From Vitellaria paradoxa (taxonomy: Eukaryota > Streptophyta > Magnoliopsida > Ericales > Sapotaceae), in NCBI GenBank assembly GCA_019916065.1, contig CM034236.1, forward strand, positions 18,459,305-18,523,304: a stretch of DNA of 64,000 nucleotides, read 5' to 3'. This document shows, piece after piece, positions 40,770 through 54,300 of this stretch. Position numbers and translations under genes: made by a program. The notes beneath the pieces were generated by a model that was given only the letters and a program-made list of their open reading frames with translations, searched no databases and was not told where the DNA came from. Each line of letters begins with the position of its first letter. Position 1 is the stretch's first letter.

Positions 40770-41630
40770 TCATTGATATGTTAGTCAAATCCACTCTGAA
40801 TATTTTTCTCCAAGCCAAGTTGATATGGAAGGGTAAAGTGCCAATTAAATTAAAATTCAAGTGTTTGCTTGGTCACTGGCTCACTATAAACTCAATGTCT
40901 GTGACATGATGCTGTAGAATAGTTATGAATTCACTCTTTTCTGAATTGAATTGAAAACCTTACAATGCTTCCTCTTATAGAGGAGAGGTTATACACAAAA
41001 TAGGAAAACTGACAGCCGATTATAGCCTAATTTAAATTATTTGCTACATCTGCCTTTATAGCCTGAATTATTTACAGACTTTGGGACAAGACCTACCTCT
41101 CTCATTTCTCCTAGTCAGTGTGTTATGTGTAAAGATTAGTGAGGAGTCAAATGACCATCTTTTCTTATATTGTCCAACTGCTTTGAGATTGTGGAACAAG
41201 CTGTTTACTGAAGTAGAGGAGGATTGGCTTGTCCTCAAGTAATATCAGATTTTGTGGACTAGGCAGAGGAAAGCGGGTAAAACATTATGGAATTGTTCTT
41301 TTCTAGCTGTATTGCTCTATTTGGATGAAAAGGAATTGTCGAATTTTTGAAGACAAAGAATTAGAGTTTGATAAGTTGTGCGGCAAATGTAAATTCTAGG
41401 CATCTATTTTGGCTTCACTTTCTTTTGTTTTCAAAGGAGTTCCACTCCTGATTAAATTTTATTGGAGGGAATCTTGTAGATAGGGCTATTTTGATGCATT
41501 ATTTTGGTTTTCTTTTCCCCTGCTTTCATGTTCTTGGGGGGATTACTCATCCCCATCTTCTTATATTTTTCTTTTTTTCTTCATGATTAATGAAGTTCTG
41601 TAACTTATCCCCCCCCCCCCAAAAAAAAAA
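40770..41630 (+). mobile_element. L1-type LINE 3' fragment
   Basis: Decayed plus-strand remains of the C-terminal part of a LINE polyprotein. A WKGKVPIKLKF motif at ~40,825 and a zf-RVT-type stretch (EESNDHLFLYCPTALRLWNK) at ~41,130-41,200 are followed by a TTTCTTCATGATTAATGAAG-type 3' UTR. A C-run and A-run end the fragment near 41,630. An unrelated ~160-bp stretch interrupts it near 40,920-41,090. Non-functional. Confidence 0.7.
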
Positions 41631-41997
41631 GGAAGACTCTTCATTGCTACATCTGCCTAACTAAAAATTTTCTGAATAATTGCTCGTTACAATATGATTA
41701 TCAAGTAAAGAAGACGGGGTAAAGATGTGCTAGTAGTTTAATATTTAAAAGTATTATTTTCCTTATTGAAGTTGCAGTTCAACCTTTTGTGGGAATTGAC
41801 AACTTGTCGTAACTAGGCTTTGCAATGGTGCAAATATATTTTCCTTACTTTTTAGGCGGTCTATTACCTTTCCCTCCCCTTTCAGTATGCACAACTATGT
41901 TAAGGTTTCTTCATAGCAGTAAAGAAATTACTCGTAACTTTTATAAAACGAAGAAAAAGTAGGCCTGTGTTGCAACATTTCACCATTTTCATCTTAG

Positions 41998-42084
41998 TAG
42001 AGCTTTTTCAAGATTTAGTCGACCCCACCTAGTGGGGAAAGGCTTGGTTTGGTTTGGTTTGATTTTTAGAGCTTTTTCAAGATT
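41998..42084 (+). mobile_element. 51-bp RTE LINE insertion with perfect 18-bp target duplication
   Basis: TAGAGCTTTTTCAAGATT occurs at 41,998-42,015 and again at 42,067-42,084. Between them, 42,016-42,066 is the extreme 3' end of an RTE-type LINE: the CGACCCCACCTAGTGGGGAA block and a GGTTT-repeat tail. The same tail ends the longer RTE copy at 61,977-62,580. Confidence 0.88.
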
Positions 42085-42392
42085 ATAATCAATCTATAGC
42101 AGGGGCAAAAAAGAAGAATGCGAAGCATTAACTATTTAATCAATGATGCTATGTATTAAGAATGCTTCTTAACAAAGCCCTTTCTTAGTTTTTTTCTGCT
42201 AGTATGTGAATTCTCACATCTGTTCAGAGAAGCAATTGTGCTTTCTATACAATTTTGTTGTATGAGCTACTTCCACAACCATTGGTATCACTTCTCTCTC
42301 GTTCACCTGCTTAATTATTTGATTTGTCATTCTCATAAAGTTGTTTTGTGGTTTAATAGTTCACTTGGATATGATTCTATTAATTTTTGCAG

Positions 42393-45300
42393 ATACCAGG
42401 TACAATTACGGCAATGGAACGGCTGAATCAACCAAGTATTATGGTTTATGGGGGAACTATCAAGGTTAGACACAAATACTTCTATAATTTCATGTGCTAA
42501 TTTCATTTTGATTTGCAATTGGTTTATCAATTGCAGTTTTTTTTTCTTATTATTATTATTGTTTTTATTTTATATTAAAAAAGGCAACCTATTATACGAG
42601 TCTCCTACACTGTGGGGTTTGTGGAGGGTATGATGTACGCAACCTTACATCTGCATGTAGAAAGGCTATTTTTAATAAGGCTCGAACACGTGACCTTTAG
42701 GTTGCAGTAAAACAACTTTACCGTTACTCCAAGATCACCTCATTTTTTATTTTTATTTTTGTATTAAACATTAGAAGCTTTATCATAAGCAAAGATTCTT
42801 TTAGGAAGTGATGTGATTTCTTCCTTATGCTAAAGTTGATAAGAACTTTAAGGTCAAGGTTACAACTCTCAATCTTTCTTAGGACTAGAAATCCTTGGGA
42901 AAATATGGTATCTTTTCCTTTGAAACATTCTTCTCGAAAAATGATAACTTTTGTGTCAATATCTAGCAATGAAAGTAAAATAGATTGGGTGTCCAAGAAA
43001 TATTCGTAAAAAAGGATCCAATAATTTGGATTGGAAATTGTTTCTTTTGTGACATGTTTTGTTCAAGGATTTGTCAAGAGAGATAAATTTGTCTGTTTTT
43101 TTTTTGGCGGGGGGGGGGGGGGTCGGATTGAGGGGGCGTGAAATTGCTTTTAAACTTTAGAAACCTAAAGTTAAATCTCAACCGCTCAATTAATATGAGT
43201 TTGATCTAACATTTCAATTTCAAAATTTATTTTTCACCTTTAAAGTGGGCTAAAACAGTCAATTGAGAAAATATTAAATGACGAATTGAATGGAAGAAAG
43301 AGAAAATTTTTAATGATGAAAGAGAAAAGTAAAAAAAGAAAAACTAAACATAAATAAAGATAATAATTAAATATAAATAAAGATACAGTAAAATTTTAAT
43401 TATTTTTATTTTTTAAAAATAATTAAATTTATATTAAAGATAAATAAAAATATAGTAATTTTTTAATTATTTTATTTTTAAAGGTATATTGAAATTTATG
43501 TATATTAATTTAAAATTTTAATTATTTATTTATCTTTAACTGTTATCTTTATTTAGTTGTTCAGTTGTAAATCTTAGTCTGACCAAAAATTTATTATATC
43601 TCTATTTATTTTTAATATAAATTAACATATTTTTAAAAAGTAAAAATAATTAAAATTTATTATTTTTATTTATTTTTAGTTATTATCTTTATTTGTCTTT
43701 AGTTGCTATATCCTTATTTATTTTGAGTTTGTAATTGTAAAAATATGATAAGAAAAAACAAATAAAGATAACAATAAAAGATAAATAAAAATAATAAATT
43801 TTAATTATTTTTAATTTTTAAAAATACTTAAATTTATATTAAAAATAAATAAAAATATAATAAAATTTTTGTTAGACTAAGATTTACAACTGAATTATGT
43901 CATTATTTACTTTGGATTTGTAATATTAAGAATATGGCAAATAAAGACAAATAAAGATAACAAATAAAAATAAATAAAAAATAAAAAATTTTAATTATTT
44001 TTACTTTTTAAAAATATGTTAATTTATATTAAAGATAAATAGAGATATAATAAATTTTTTGTCAGACTAAGATTTACAACTGAACAACTAAAGATAAATA
44101 AATAATTAAAATTTTAAATTAATATACATAAATTTCAATATACCTTTAAAAATAAAATAATTAAAAATTTACTATATTTTATTTATCTTTAATATAAATT
44201 TAATTATTTTTAAAAAATAAAAATAATTAAAATCTTACTATATCTTTATTTATATTTAATTATTATCTTTATTTTTGTTTAGTTTTTCTTTTTTTTTTTC
44301 TTTTCTCTTTCATTATTTAAAATTTTCTCTTTCTTCCATTCAATTCATCATTTAATGTTTTCTCAATTGACTGTTTTACCCCACTTTAAAGGTGAGAAAT
44401 GAATTTTAAAATTGAAAGGTCAGATCAAGCTCATATTAATTGAGCGGCTGAAATTTAATTTTAGATCCCTGAAGTTTAAGAGTAACTTCAGACCCCCTCA
44501 ATTCGGGGGGAGGGGTGGAGGACAAAATTCAACAAACATGTTAATTTTTTATTATTAACCAATCAAAACATAAATAAATTTAGGTTCTTTTCTATGGAAC
44601 GTCAAACATTTAAATAATTACATTCCCCTTGAATAATACGATTCTCTTGAATTGTCACTTGGTCTCCTCTAAGATTTGTCTTTTGGGTTACTTTTGTATT
44701 TTCTATTTAAAAGGCTGCATGTGTTGCTTGTTATTATAGATTAAGTTTATAAAAATGGACGATGAACTGCCCGTGAGCTGATGTTTTCTTCCCCCTTCTT
44801 CTCCTAGGCTTAATTCTTCTCTCCTTGGCTATTGTTTCTCTTCTTTGTAGAATTCTTTTCTTGGTTTCACATCAACTTAGTATTAGAGCTCAAAATTTTA
44901 AAAATTCTCAAATTTTCACAATTTTTCGACGCCATTTGATCTTCGGTGACTCTTCAGCGATCGCCACTGTTTTTCGATGAATCCAACTACCCTACTGTTT
45001 TTCAACGACTCTGGCAGCCTAGCCCCATTCTGCTGTTTGGTGACTCTCCGGCAGCTCTTCACTGTTTTTCCAAGCACTTTTACTTTCACTATAGCACTCC
45101 TAGTTTTCATGGTCGACTTGATCCTAAGGATTTAATCCAATGGCTTGAAGATATGGATAAGTTTCTTAACTGGTTTGAATTTTCTAAACAAAGAATAGTA
45201 GATTATGTTAGTACAAAGTTTATTGGGGATGCTCTACTTTATTGGGAGAATGTAGAGTATTGCATTTTAAGGTGCAATGATTACCCTATTAGAACATGGG

Positions 45301-48300
45301 ATGAGATGAAAAGTCGCCTTTGAGCAAAATATCTACCCTTGTCTTATTGGGTCAAGTGTTGGTGATGGGTTCAAATATCACTTGGTGAAATGGGAGATAG
45401 GACACTTTTGTCCCCCAAATCAGAATAGGGGTTTAGGCATCAGAAAATTAAAACTCTTCAATAAGGCTTTGCTGGGAAGTGGTTTTGGCGATACATTTTC
45501 AAAAGAGACAAGGATTAATGCCTACTTTAAGACAACATAACATTCCTTTGAAAACCAAAAAGAAGAATCTATTTGAGGGAGATTGTGAAGGAAGGTGATC
45601 ACTTCCAATTACCAAAAAAAAAAAAAAAGGTGATCACTTCCAAGTTTGTTGTTGAATGGGGAGGGTGGAGGGATAAGGTGTTAGTTTTTATAGCATAGGG
45701 TTGAGAAAAATACCTCGAATGGAAGGACGAACTCTTTAAAATTTTCTTTCGATGCACAGCGGAAGCACCTTCTTTCAGCTATTCAGCCTTCCAAACTATT
45801 CTCAATTCTCTCTTTCTAGATGGATGTGTGTGGGCACTCTCTCAGATCCTTATTTTCATTAATAATATATAAAAGATATTTATAGAGAGAGAGATATAGA
45901 GTTTGTATCAGAGAAGATCTCTAACTCTAGAGATTATCTCTTATCAACTCTCTCATATATCTTATCTATATATATTATCCTAATATATATTTAGAAGATA
46001 TAGTATCTTGAGAAAATCTCCCAACTACATCATCTTATCTAAATATATATTAATTATCTATAATTTATTTCATAAATAAATTATAAATAATTAGCCAATT
46101 GGACCTGGCCCATCAAGATAAAATTGAGCTAGCTTGGGGACTGAAGGCCCATGGATTCCTAGCTCCAACTTAAAAGATATTTGGGCCTTGTCATCTCATG
46201 ACAACTCATTATCTTTTAAATTAACCCAGGGCTATTCCACTAAAAGCCCTGAGCTACACTCTAGTAGTCCATGTTGAAATTCATTTAATTAAAACAACTT
46301 TTAATAAAATGAATTTTGGTCTTAGACCAATAATATCCACTTAATTAACCCTCCATTATAAGCTCGTAATTAAGCTGGGCTAAATGTCGAGCCCCTTAAT
46401 TACATATTTAACCCTAAGTCACTATTTGTCTATATTTTGATCATTCTCAATATTTTTCATATTTGTAAATAATTTACAAATAAATATTGTTATTCAATAA
46501 ACAATTTATTGAATAAACTGCGGCCACAGATTTAATGATCAAAAAGATAAATAGCTTAGGTGAGCGTATCAGAATAGATTCCATCTTGTAAATATATGTT
46601 CCCACGATTCATAATATTAAATCTCCAAGTTATCGAGGTTTTGACCATTAATAAGATCTCACTCCGTGATAACTCAAATAGACTTAATCTATAAATGTGA
46701 GTCCATTACAAACTCAGGATTAAGGTTTATTAAGTTTTTTAAAGCTTATGTAAATTATGATTAAAAGACATTTATTAACCAAATCATAATTTACAATAGT
46801 CCATTCAATATGTATATCTCATATACATACTAACTTTCCTACTCAAAGTCACCACTTTAGTGATCAAGATAAATCACCCAATTAAGAAGTAGAAAAGTTA
46901 CAGTTTTAACATAATAAAATGCCCGTTTCATTAATAGCTGTGAATTTTACTTTAATTTATAAAACTTGTGATTTAAATCTTTCTGTATTGGCATCTTATG
47001 CCCAATACTTAAATCACATACTTTATAAACAAGGGACATTAATGTATGCTTAAATAAATAAACATTTTATTATATCCAGAAAAATAAACTAAAATAAAAT
47101 GTCATTACATAAAACATGCTTTCAAAGGCACCAAAGAAATATAACTCTAACATAAGGAACACATGGACCATCTTCAAAAATCATCTTCAATGGCAAGTGG
47201 GAAGAGGGGATGTGATTCATTTCTTGAAGGATAAGTGGAAGGAAGAGGGGAGACTTATTGACTTAGTCCTCAACATCTATAATTCTGGCAATGGATAAGG
47301 AAGCTTCTATTGAGGGCTACAGGGGAGCTCAGTGACACATAGGAGGCTTGAATGTAATCCTGAGAACAAACCTTTTTGATTGGGAATTGGACAGATTTGC
47401 CTAGTTTTTAAGCTTGCTATAGGACACTACGTTTCTTGATGGTGGAGATATGGTACAATGGATGGTCTCCAGCAAGAGCGAGTTTGAAGTGAGATCTTAC
47501 TACAAAAAGCTCTGGGGTACGAAGGTTGTGGACTTTCCTTGGGCAAAATTATGGAGTACAAACATTACCCCAAAGGTGGCTTTTTTGTGTGGTGTGCAGT
47601 GAGAGGGAAAATCCTCACTATTGATAACCTGTAAGTAAGGGGGCATACTTTGGTGAATTGTTGCTGTTTGTGCAAGAGGCATCACCATAGCATACTCCCC
47701 TTCACTGTCTGTGGACTGAAGAGATGTGGGTTTTATTTCTCTCCAGCCTCAAGGTATAGTGGTGTTTTCCGAAGGATATCACAAGCTTTTTCTCATCATG
47801 GTGGGGATGCAAGCTATGATCCGGCAAATGAAGGCTTAGAGTTTGGCTCTCTTCTATGTATTTTTGGCTTGTATGGGGGGAAAAAAAGGAAATAAGAGAA
47901 CATTCCAAGACATTAAGTTACTTGCTTATAGAATGAAGAGTTCAATTTTGTCTTGTTTGGATAGTTTTTTTTTTTGGGAGGGGGGTTATGAATTTTGTTG
48001 AGCTTATGATCTCATAGTGAATTAGGGCTATTTGCTCTTTATACTTCTTATTTTGACTGGCACTTCCTTAAATGCCTACTCAATAAAATTTTATTTATCC
48101 ATAAAAAAAGAAAGCTTTAGGGTTGAGCATCTTTCTTTGGAGGGTGCAAATATTATTTGGAATGTTAATCTTCAAAATAATCTTGATGATTGGGACTTGA
48201 TGATTTTGGCAATTTTCTTTATTATATTCCCAGAAAGTAGGTGAAGGGGATGGGTATATGTCGAAATATTTCTAAATCAATGATTTTTGAAGTTAAATTG

Positions 48301-51300
48301 TACTTTGATCTATTAGAAAAGAGGTGTTTCGTTGGGCTAGAATATGGAAGTATGGTGCACCTCTTTAAGGTGGTTTTCTTCATTTGTTGCTATGTTACAT
48401 GCACTCTTCTAAATGTGTATGATGTACCTATCGGATATTTAACACTTGGACAAGGACACTTGAGCTTGGGTATAGTTTGTGTTCTAATATAATTGGATAT
48501 CCATACAAACATATTTAACAATTCAATTTCAATACATAATTATTATTTTATGCATTACATACTCTAATGGAATCTTGTTAATACTACATTACCATATAAA
48601 AAAATGGTTACATTAAATGCATGAATATTTTCCTGTGTCCTTATATCCTTTAATAAGAGAATTAATAGATCCAATTCTTAGACACATATCTATACCTGAC
48701 ACCCGTACTTGAGTCCATGTAGAATAAACTTAGTGTAAAATTCATTTAGAAGTTCTTTCAATTAACAGCTTTATTAAGGTAATTGTGAATTGGTGCTACT
48801 TACGCAAAAGAGTTTACCACTTGAGAGTCTATTGATTATCTTTTTTATACGTTATTTGTGGACTGAGGAATTGCATAATTTGTCTCTTAATTCTATTATG
48901 CGTCTTGGGTGTAAAACTTTAACCATATATTTTTGGTCTTTATAAGGAAACTAAACAAGTTGTTGAAGAATGTTGGATAATTGGATAAAACATAGAAGGT
49001 GGAGGAAAGGGTGACAGACTGTTCCATAATACTTAGTCTGGTTGATATGGTGCGAAACAAATAGAACAAACTTTTTGGGGCATTTAGTTCCCTTTGTATG
49101 ATTGAAAAGTTTATTTTTATATTTACATTGAACAGACTGTTATTTAGGGAAGGAACTAAATTTACATGGTTTTTTTTTTTTTATCTTTTGTTAAAAATGT
49201 GGTTCTTTACCCTTGTGTGTTGATGGAGGGTTTTTGTAAGTGGGAGGAATGTCCTTGATGTCTTTTCAGTAATATTATTTACTTGTAAAAAAATAATGTG
49301 AACATATGCATGGAAGTAATTTGATCTTCAAGGACAATAATCTTAAAGTTCCCTTGTATTTAGGATAATATTTACGAAGCACAGACTTATCATCAAGGGT
49401 ACCATCAACGAGTCAGATTCACAAGGGACTCGAACACACTCAGACTCATTTTTTGCCTTGTCAATGTTTTTATGTTCAAACACAATTTGGACATGTTACA
49501 CTCGTTTTGAACACATAATCGATTTATTTTGGAAACATTTTGGACTGACTTTGAACAATTTTTTTTTTTTTTGGGTTAACTTTTAAGCTATAGAATATAG
49601 TCTATTGTCATTTTTTAGGAAATGTGATCATTATGTCACTTCTTTGTTGACTTTTTAGATGTGAAACAGATGGTTTTGAACTTTATTTAGTGTTTCTATT
49701 GTATTTGAATAAAATATTAATATATAAGACATAAAAAGAATATATATTTTTGTTGAATTCCCATCATGTCGTGTCTTGAATGTTTTGAAAACCGCCGAGT
49801 CGGCATTCGTATCATGATATGTTAGTGTTTCAAGTCACTGTCCATGCTTCTTAGGATAATATAAAGCAGTTTATGTTTAATTAATTTACGCCTTATATTA
49901 ACCAAATTCATTTAACTAAGATGTTGTCATAACTATTTAGATAGTGCTCGTTTTTTCCTTCTGCAAATTATGCATTGTTAATTGCTGTTGGTGATGATGT
50001 ATTTCTACCGTCTCTTAGGCAGCCTGGTCAGTTTCAAGGCCATACGTATGACATAGTGTCCTCCTTCCAGGTACCTATGCTAATTTTCTGTTTTCAGTAT
50101 ATTTATTAATAATTATGGTGTAACCGTGAACGTGATGAGCTGGGAATGTTAGTTTGCATTTCTTTTATCTGTTTGAGTTCCTTACAGACAATTGAAAGGG
50201 ATTGATTGATAATTTACTTCCTTAGCGGTCTAACTTGATTTTTGGGATTGCTCTATCCTTTGCTACTTGTCATAACTGAAATGCAAGCATAGTTTTTTAA
50301 CGATTAATCCAACAATTTCAGCATGCTTAAGCAAATATTGGATATTAGTTGATAATACGGAAATATCATGATAATTAAGCCTTAAGGAAACTTGATTTGC
50401 TGCAATGCAGCTAAACTATAGATAAATTTTGAATGTAATGCTGTTGATATATAGTTTTGAAGTTCCAATACTCTTCACAGAACCCACTTCTTTATGAATT
50501 TTGTCCAAAACGATGGCCATTCAGGTTCTGATCCGCTGTTCCATTTTTCGGTTTCAAACATTAAATTTTTGTATGGGTATGTTTCACACAAGATCTCAAG
50601 CTTTCATTTACAGATGTTTACACTCTGTTTCTCACGAGAAATAAACTTTTTTTCTTTTATCAACATTAGCTGAGTGGAAGATACAAAGGAATGAAGGAAG
50701 AGAGATCCTTTAGGAAACGCTCAGGGAGCATTGCCCATTGAGCGACAGTAGGTTGTCTGCCCTTGTTTAGTTAAAATGTCATTGTCCTCATTCCAGACCT
50801 AAAAATCCAGTTAACATGTAGAAATAATAAATCAGGACTTTTATCATCAAATTAGACTACCATGACTAGGATTTCACTAAGTCAGTTATCTGATCACATG
50901 ATTACAGCAGCTAATATTTTTTATTTGCTTGCGCAAGGGAAGGAGAATGGTAGGAAGTTCATTAAGAACGTCTAAAAACATCTCCAAAACCAATTGATCT
51001 ATACAACTTATTTATTATTTACTCTTATAGGTTTATGGGGAGTATGTAAGTGGTTCCATAAGTAATGAACAAAGGATGAACGTAGTTCGTAATTCATGCC
51101 CTGGAGCAGGGGCTTGCAGTGGGATGTATACTGCAAATACCATGGCTTCTGTCATTGAGGCAATGGGAATGTCCCTTCCTTACAGGTACAACACTGTCAT
51201 TGCATAATCACTTAGATTGACAGTGGTTCATTTTCTATTTCCTAACTAATTGTTTGTTTAAAGCTCTTCAACACCAGCTGAAGACCCATTGAAGTTGGAT

Positions 51301-54300
51301 GAGTGTCATCTAGCTGGAAAATGTCTTTTGAATTTGATAGAAATGGACTTGAAACCACAGGATATTATCACTCCTAAGTCCCTACGCAATGCAATGGCTA
51401 TTGTCATGGCCTTGGGTGGGTCTACCAATGCAGTGCTACATTTAATTGCTATTGCAAGGTGAGGAATGCTTGGAGTTGAGCTTCTCTTGTATTCTTCAAT
51501 TTGCTAATGACAGATTGTTGGCAGGTCTGTGGGTTTGGAATTAAATCTTGATGACTTTCAAAAGGTTAGCGATAAGGTTCCATTCCTTGCAGATCTTAAG
51601 CCTAGTGGAAAATATGTCGTGGAGGATGTACACAAGGTGTGCACCATCCTCCTATGTAGTGTATTGAATTTCTCAACACTCTGCGTTCATTTTGGCGCTT
51701 AATTGTGAATGATATTGTTCCATTACTTTCTTATAGCTTTAAATATGAGGCGTTTATTATCATAATCTCTTGTTAAGCTGATAAACACACATTGACATAG
51801 ATTGGAGGAACACCTGCAATAATTCGCCACCTCTTGGAGCTTGGGTTTTTAGACGGGGATTGTATGACTGGTATATATACTACGCATTTGAAATGCCATG
51901 TTCCTTAGTTGCTGCTGATTGTTTATTTATACCATTTTGATGTTTACATAAAGACCCTCTTTTTTATTTTTATTTTTTAATTTTTTCCAGTCACGGGAAA
52001 GACACTGGCTGACAATGCAAAACTATTCCTTTCTTTGGCCGAAGGCCAGGTATAAGATGCTTTATATTTCTTTTTAGAAAATTTTCTTATTCAGCTTGCT
52101 GTAACATTTTTGTTCAATTTAATTTGTTATTATATTTAGACTTGTTGATTCAGAATAAAAACCTCTAATTTCTTTGTATATCTGCCCAGCAAATAATTAG
52201 ACCATTGACAAACCCCATCAAGGAAACAGGCCATCTCCAAATATTGTATGGAAATCTAGCGCCAGAAGGTTCTGTTGCGAAGATTACGGGAAAAAAAGGG
52301 CTATATTTCTCTGGTGTGGTGTTCTACTCATATTTGTTTATTCATTATTTTTTACTGTCAATTTCATGTATTTACCTTTTGAAATTGTTTTAAAACTAAG
52401 AATCCTCATTTCAACATTATCCAGTGTATTGAAGGGATGATTATCCCAAAAATTGTTTGTCAGGTCTTGCTCTTGTCTTTGAGGAGGAAGAAGCCATGAT
52501 TGCAGCTATATCAGAAGACCCTATGAGTTTTAAGGTATGAATGTTATCTGAATAATATTGAACTTTATTCTTGTTTTGTGCCGGCAACAAAAATAGAGGA
52601 GGTGAATGGGGTTGCTTTAAAACTTCTACAAATGAAAATTTTAGCCCCCGAATCAACTATGTTGAAATGATGAATGAAATAATAAAGATAATGAAATAAG
52701 TAGTTAATAAAAATAATTACCAAAAAAAAAATTAGTTAATAAAAATATTCAAAAGATATATATATGAAGAGTGAGTAAGAGTGTTTGCAATGAATATGAA
52801 GAAACAGCAAAGATAATCAAACGATTAATTTTATAGTGGTGCGGCATGAACAGTTCTAGTGTCCACTTTCTAAGGCTGGCCTTGAGATTTTTCACTATTT
52901 TTTTAGGAGCTTGTTGTGTACTAGCCCCACAAGGTGTTAGCAAACATTTTTTCAAGCGATTCTATCGTCTCTTGTATTGGTTTCAAGACTTGAGCCAAAA
53001 CAAACAAAAGTTAAACCTAAAATCTCACAAAATAAGAGGTTTATCAATTTTCCTTTCTTACAATGGAAGAATAACATTTAGAAATCACTCAATCAACAAC
53101 TTTAATACAATAAGCTCTCACAAGTTGAGTAATTAAGATGAAGCATGTGAGCGATAAGATTCGAAGAGGAGGATCTAATTATCTGGGAACAATATTAAAC
53201 ATTGCCCATGATGGAGTGAGAATGAAGATAGTCTGGAGCAGAAGAAAGATTGTAGAGGTAGAGTAATCTAGTAGTAATAGTGATTGTTAGAGAATATTAG
53301 TGTAATTGAGTATAGTATTATTATGACTGTGTATTAAATATTTTCTTTTCCCGTATTGACAGCCACGCTTGGCTGTATTTCCTTTTTGATTGCAATCTTC
53401 AATTATAAATAGAATCATGGAGAGGGGTGACAATACAACTCCTTAATTTTTTGCTTCGATATTCTTACATGGTATCAAAGCAAGAAAAATAAAAGAGAGA
53501 AAGAGAGAGAGAGGCAAACGTAATCGAAGAAGACTGTTCCTTGTTGGCGATCGGAGTCACCGCCAAACAGCACCTTGAGGCTCGTCAGCGATTAGAACCT
53601 TAGTTGGCCTGTCGCCGAAAGTCGTCCCATGCTCTGCCATGTGTAGCTCTTGCTCCCTACATTAGATCTTACGCGTCGAGGGAACTATCAACATGTGTTG
53701 GTGCATGAACCACTACAGTACTACGAGCTTCTTCAGTGTCAGTCGCTTGATGTAAGAGATTGTCGTCGCCCCTTGTATTTGATGTTCTGTCGAAGAATTG
53801 TTGCTCGTTGATGTCATCTGCTGTTCATTCATTTATTGTTGTGCTATGTTCGTTCATCAGTTTTTCGTTGACACTCATTGCTATGATGTGTTCGTTGATT
53901 GACTCTTGTTGCTGTGTTCTTCTCAATTGATGATCTATTGAAGATTCTCAATGCTTTGTTTTTCTTAATCAACAACTGTTCATCTTCTCGTTGCTAAGTT
54001 CGTCAATTCTAATTAATTTGTTCGTCGTTTTCTTATTGTGGTGCTTCTTTTGCTGGTTCTGATTAATTGGTTGCTGTTTTTTGAAGACTTTTGTGTCAAA
54101 CATATTGTTCCTGGTATAACACTTGTTATGTCAGAGTCAGAATCTTCATCTGATCAAATCCTTCACCAAGCAGTTTTCCTCAAAGCTAATGATGTTTCTC
54201 GCTCTAGCACATCAAAAATTTTGAATGGAAACAATTATTTGAATTGGGCACATGCTGTTAAAATCTTTCTTCAAAAAAAAAAAAAAAAAAAAAAAACAAA

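Noticed and set aside
43107..43122. Long G-run as a functional G-quadruplex
   Set aside because: A single homopolymer run next to a palindrome; length may be a sequencing or slippage artefact and no spaced G-tract pattern is seen.
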